A stretch of DNA of 64,000 bases from Liolophura sinensis (taxonomy: Eukaryota > Mollusca > Polyplacophora > Chitonida > Chitonidae). Both the position numbers and the translations under genes were made by a program. Each line of letters begins with the position of its first letter. The first letter of the stretch is position 1. The notes under the pieces are model-generated. The model had not been told where the DNA came from, did not search any database, and saw only the letters and a program-made list of their open reading frames with translations. This document shows positions 62,108-64,000 of this stretch, piece after piece. The stretch covers positions 92,127,805 through 92,191,804 of the forward strand of contig NC_088295.1 in NCBI RefSeq assembly GCF_032854445.1. The letters run 5' to 3'.

Positions 62108-62408
62108 CTAGAAGGAAACGCCATTGCAAGATTGGGGACAGACTGTCCAAAATGCCCATTTATACAATGTCGAAAAGTTCACACACTGCAGAAAACCAAA
62201 ATTTTGTATAATAGTTTCTCTTATAAAATTACATTCTAACATTTCTCTTTTCTGATTGCAAAGGTCGTTTTCGCAGATCGAGTCATTCCTGTTTACAGCT
62301 ACGGCAAAATAACCGCCCATGATTTTCCAATCCTCCAGTCTAAGGTTACACTGGCATATACCGTTCGCCAAGCCAAAACAAGGAGATTTCATTAGTCTTT
62401 GGTTTTGA
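62108..62408 (-). CDS. Possible 3'-terminal exon of a Cys-rich secreted or extracellular protein
   Basis: The minus-strand frame is open from just after a TAA at 62477-62479 to TAG at 62108-62110. Plausible acceptors are a CTGCAG just before 62408 or a GGATCAG further upstream. From 62408 the roughly 100 residues hold ten cysteines, including an ICQC pair and spaced ENDLC and LQC cysteines. The C-terminus reads WTVCPQSCNGVSF. The CPxSC ending faintly recalls the end of a ShKT-type extracellular domain, but the last cysteine of that pattern is missing, so I do not assign it. The even number of cysteines and non-repetitive composition suggest a real exon. Against it, no upstream exon or poly(A) signal is recognised, and the DNA just downstream is a minisatellite. 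Confidence 0.33.
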
Positions 62409-62476
62409 CTGCAGTCAGGTTTGAACTCAGAACTGATCCATAATACAAATATATCGTAGGAATGCAGCGTAAACAC

Positions 62477-63754
62477 TTAAGACTCACTTGAGACCCGCAT
62501 TTGTAGGTGCCTTATACAGAAAGAGATAAACAATATGTAGCTGAGGTATAAAGGGTGGATTAAATACAGATGGACGGCGCCGGTCCAGTCTTGTACTCTG
62601 TAATAGACAATTTAGGTACATCACGTAAAAGCTAAAAATCTAGACGTGAAATCCGATATTCGTATACCAGCCAACCATACTGAATGCTCCGGGTCAATAA
62701 CCGCAAGACCAATTTGCAAACAACATAGAACACAAACCACTGTGTTTAATTTAGGGGTAGAGTATGGAAAGCTGTAGAGATAGAATGAGTGAATGCTTCT
62801 GGCTTAACGCCACATCTGCAGTGTTACAATCATATCCTACTGACTGAGGCTAATATCCCTGTAGACGGTTGCAATCTCAAGTCTCTTCTATTTTGCCAGG
62901 ATGATTTATGTAATCTAGTCGTGGTATTCTCTTCCAGACAGTACATCATCTTTGCCTTTATTTAATAATCCAAGACTTATAAGTACTTCTGTCATGAAAT
63001 GACACACAAGCCAGATGAAAATTAGTCCCATATCGACTAACCTTTGCTTTGTATTTTATGTGGCCTTTGTAAAAATGCCATTTTACCACCATATGATCAT
63101 GTCCGTTGTGTGTTTTCCCAGGCCATGTGGTCCCTGTTCCGTTACCCCTTGTACTTCAGCACCTGAATGGAGCTATTACAGCGAACAAAGAGGAACTACT
63201 CAGGACGTGACAACTGTTCCATTATAAGCTAAGGAACCATGTAGCTACAAGTTGGCGATGACATACGCCGGGAAGCTATAAACCAATTTTATGAGTTCTC
63301 GAAACGGTCTGGACAAACACAGACCCGTCCGATACGGGAATAAAATCGGTGTGGGGTGATGGTGGGGAAACAGAGAGGCTGTCCTGACAGCCTTACCTTT
63401 GGGAAATAACTCTAAGAGAAGACAAAATTACCCAGCCTTGTTACAATGCTAACTGTACTGTTTCTGTTATCTGAGCAACAAATATGTTAATTTACCCTCA
63501 AAACACCTAACTATTAAAGGTAAAAGTGTGGACACATGATCACCTGGTCATTGGATATATACTCATCTGGTGAAGTCGGCTAACCATTAGCTTACTGAAG
63601 AAGACGGAGAGAAATTAAAGCTCTTGGTCAAGCTTCTATTGGGTGTTGTGGGGGGGGACTTGCAGCTGCATGGCCATGGATTACAACCCGTAAGCTTGCA
63701 AGCTAGGGAATGTAAAACATTACCATGATCAGGTGGCCTGATAGACAACAAGTT
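62477..63754. other. No gene recognised
   Basis: Unique-looking sequence apart from a G-rich tract near 63651. If the exon at 62108-62408 is real, an upstream exon could lie here, but I cannot identify one. Confidence 0.45.
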
Positions 63755-63768
63755 CTCTGGGGAGTGTC

Positions 63769-63829
63769 GTCGTCATATGACTGAAAAATTGTTGAGTACG
63801 ACGTTAAACCCCAAGCACTCACTCACTCA
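63769..63829 (+). mobile_element. SINE-B, severely 5'-truncated (about 61 bp), with 14-bp target duplication
   Basis: Only the 3' end is present: GTCGTCATATGACTGAAAAA, then TTGTTGAGTACGACGTTAAA, then CCCCAAGCACTCACTCACTCA. It matches the full copy at 25787-26154. The direct repeat CTCTGGGGAGTGTC flanks it at 63755-63768 and 63830-63843. The clean duplication and near-perfect tail suggest a fairly recent insertion that aborted early in reverse transcription. Confidence 0.92.
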
Positions 63830-64000
63830 CTCTGGGGAGTGTCCAAGGTGTACGGTCAGTCGGCAGGATACTCTACCATACACTGGCCCAATCTAACGAC
63901 CCTAAACACTCCACAGTTAATTCACTGAAAGCACAGTCACCATTTGGTGACCACTCAGTCACCATCCCAAACACTGCCTTGGTGAGATAACCCATAGAGG

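Overview
The window looks like intergenic DNA from an animal genome, most likely a mollusc or a related marine lophotrochozoan. There are no operons or compact genes, and no long ORF outside tandem repeats. Two tRNA-headed SINE families of a kind I associate with molluscan genomes are present (SINE-A: 7387-7665 and 50893-51031; SINE-B: 1385-1499, 25787-26154 and 63769-63829), plus a decayed Tc1/mariner-type element at 21752-22510. The organism call rests on recall of SINE consensus sequences, not on a search.

The dominant content is minisatellites. About 30 separate tandem arrays, each with its own unit (21 to about 83 bp), cover roughly 26 kb by my estimated spans, about 40% of the window. 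The largest are a 57-bp array of about 100 units (7.7-13.5 kb), a 55-bp array (19.4-21.2 kb), a 61-bp array (29.6-32.0 kb), 25-27-bp arrays (33.7-34.8 and 38.0-39.1 kb), a 72-bp array (39.6-40.5 kb), a 71-bp array (41.9-43.0 kb) and a 68-bp array (43.4-46.0 kb). Several show higher-order structure, with blocks of many units re-duplicated. Two arrays of one 23-bp unit lie in opposite orientations (60.2-60.4 and 61.3-62.1 kb).

Almost every long ORF is a by-product of these arrays. When the unit length is a multiple of three and stop-free, whole arrays stay open, often on both strands. When it is 3n+1 and stop-free in all phases, all three frames of one strand stay open. I do not call these genes. 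Only two weak coding candidates survive, both on the minus strand and both possible single exons: a Cys-rich terminal exon at 62108-62408 and a short membrane-segment exon at 23677-23787.

Layout: 0-3.7 kb SINE fragment, three minisatellites, a dispersed-repeat copy and a foldback; 3.7-6.15 kb plain sequence; 6.15-13.5 kb minisatellites plus SINE-A; 13.5-19.4 kb mostly plain; 19.4-23.4 kb 55-bp array, mariner remnant, 26-bp array; 23.4-26.2 kb possible exon and SINE-B; 26.9-46 kb almost continuous minisatellites with plain spacers; 46-55.7 kb mostly plain with short arrays and an array split by a SINE; 55.7-62.1 kb clustered short arrays ending in the inverted pair; 62.1-64 kb possible exon and a truncated SINE. 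I see no gene system acting together here. The interest is in repeat architecture.
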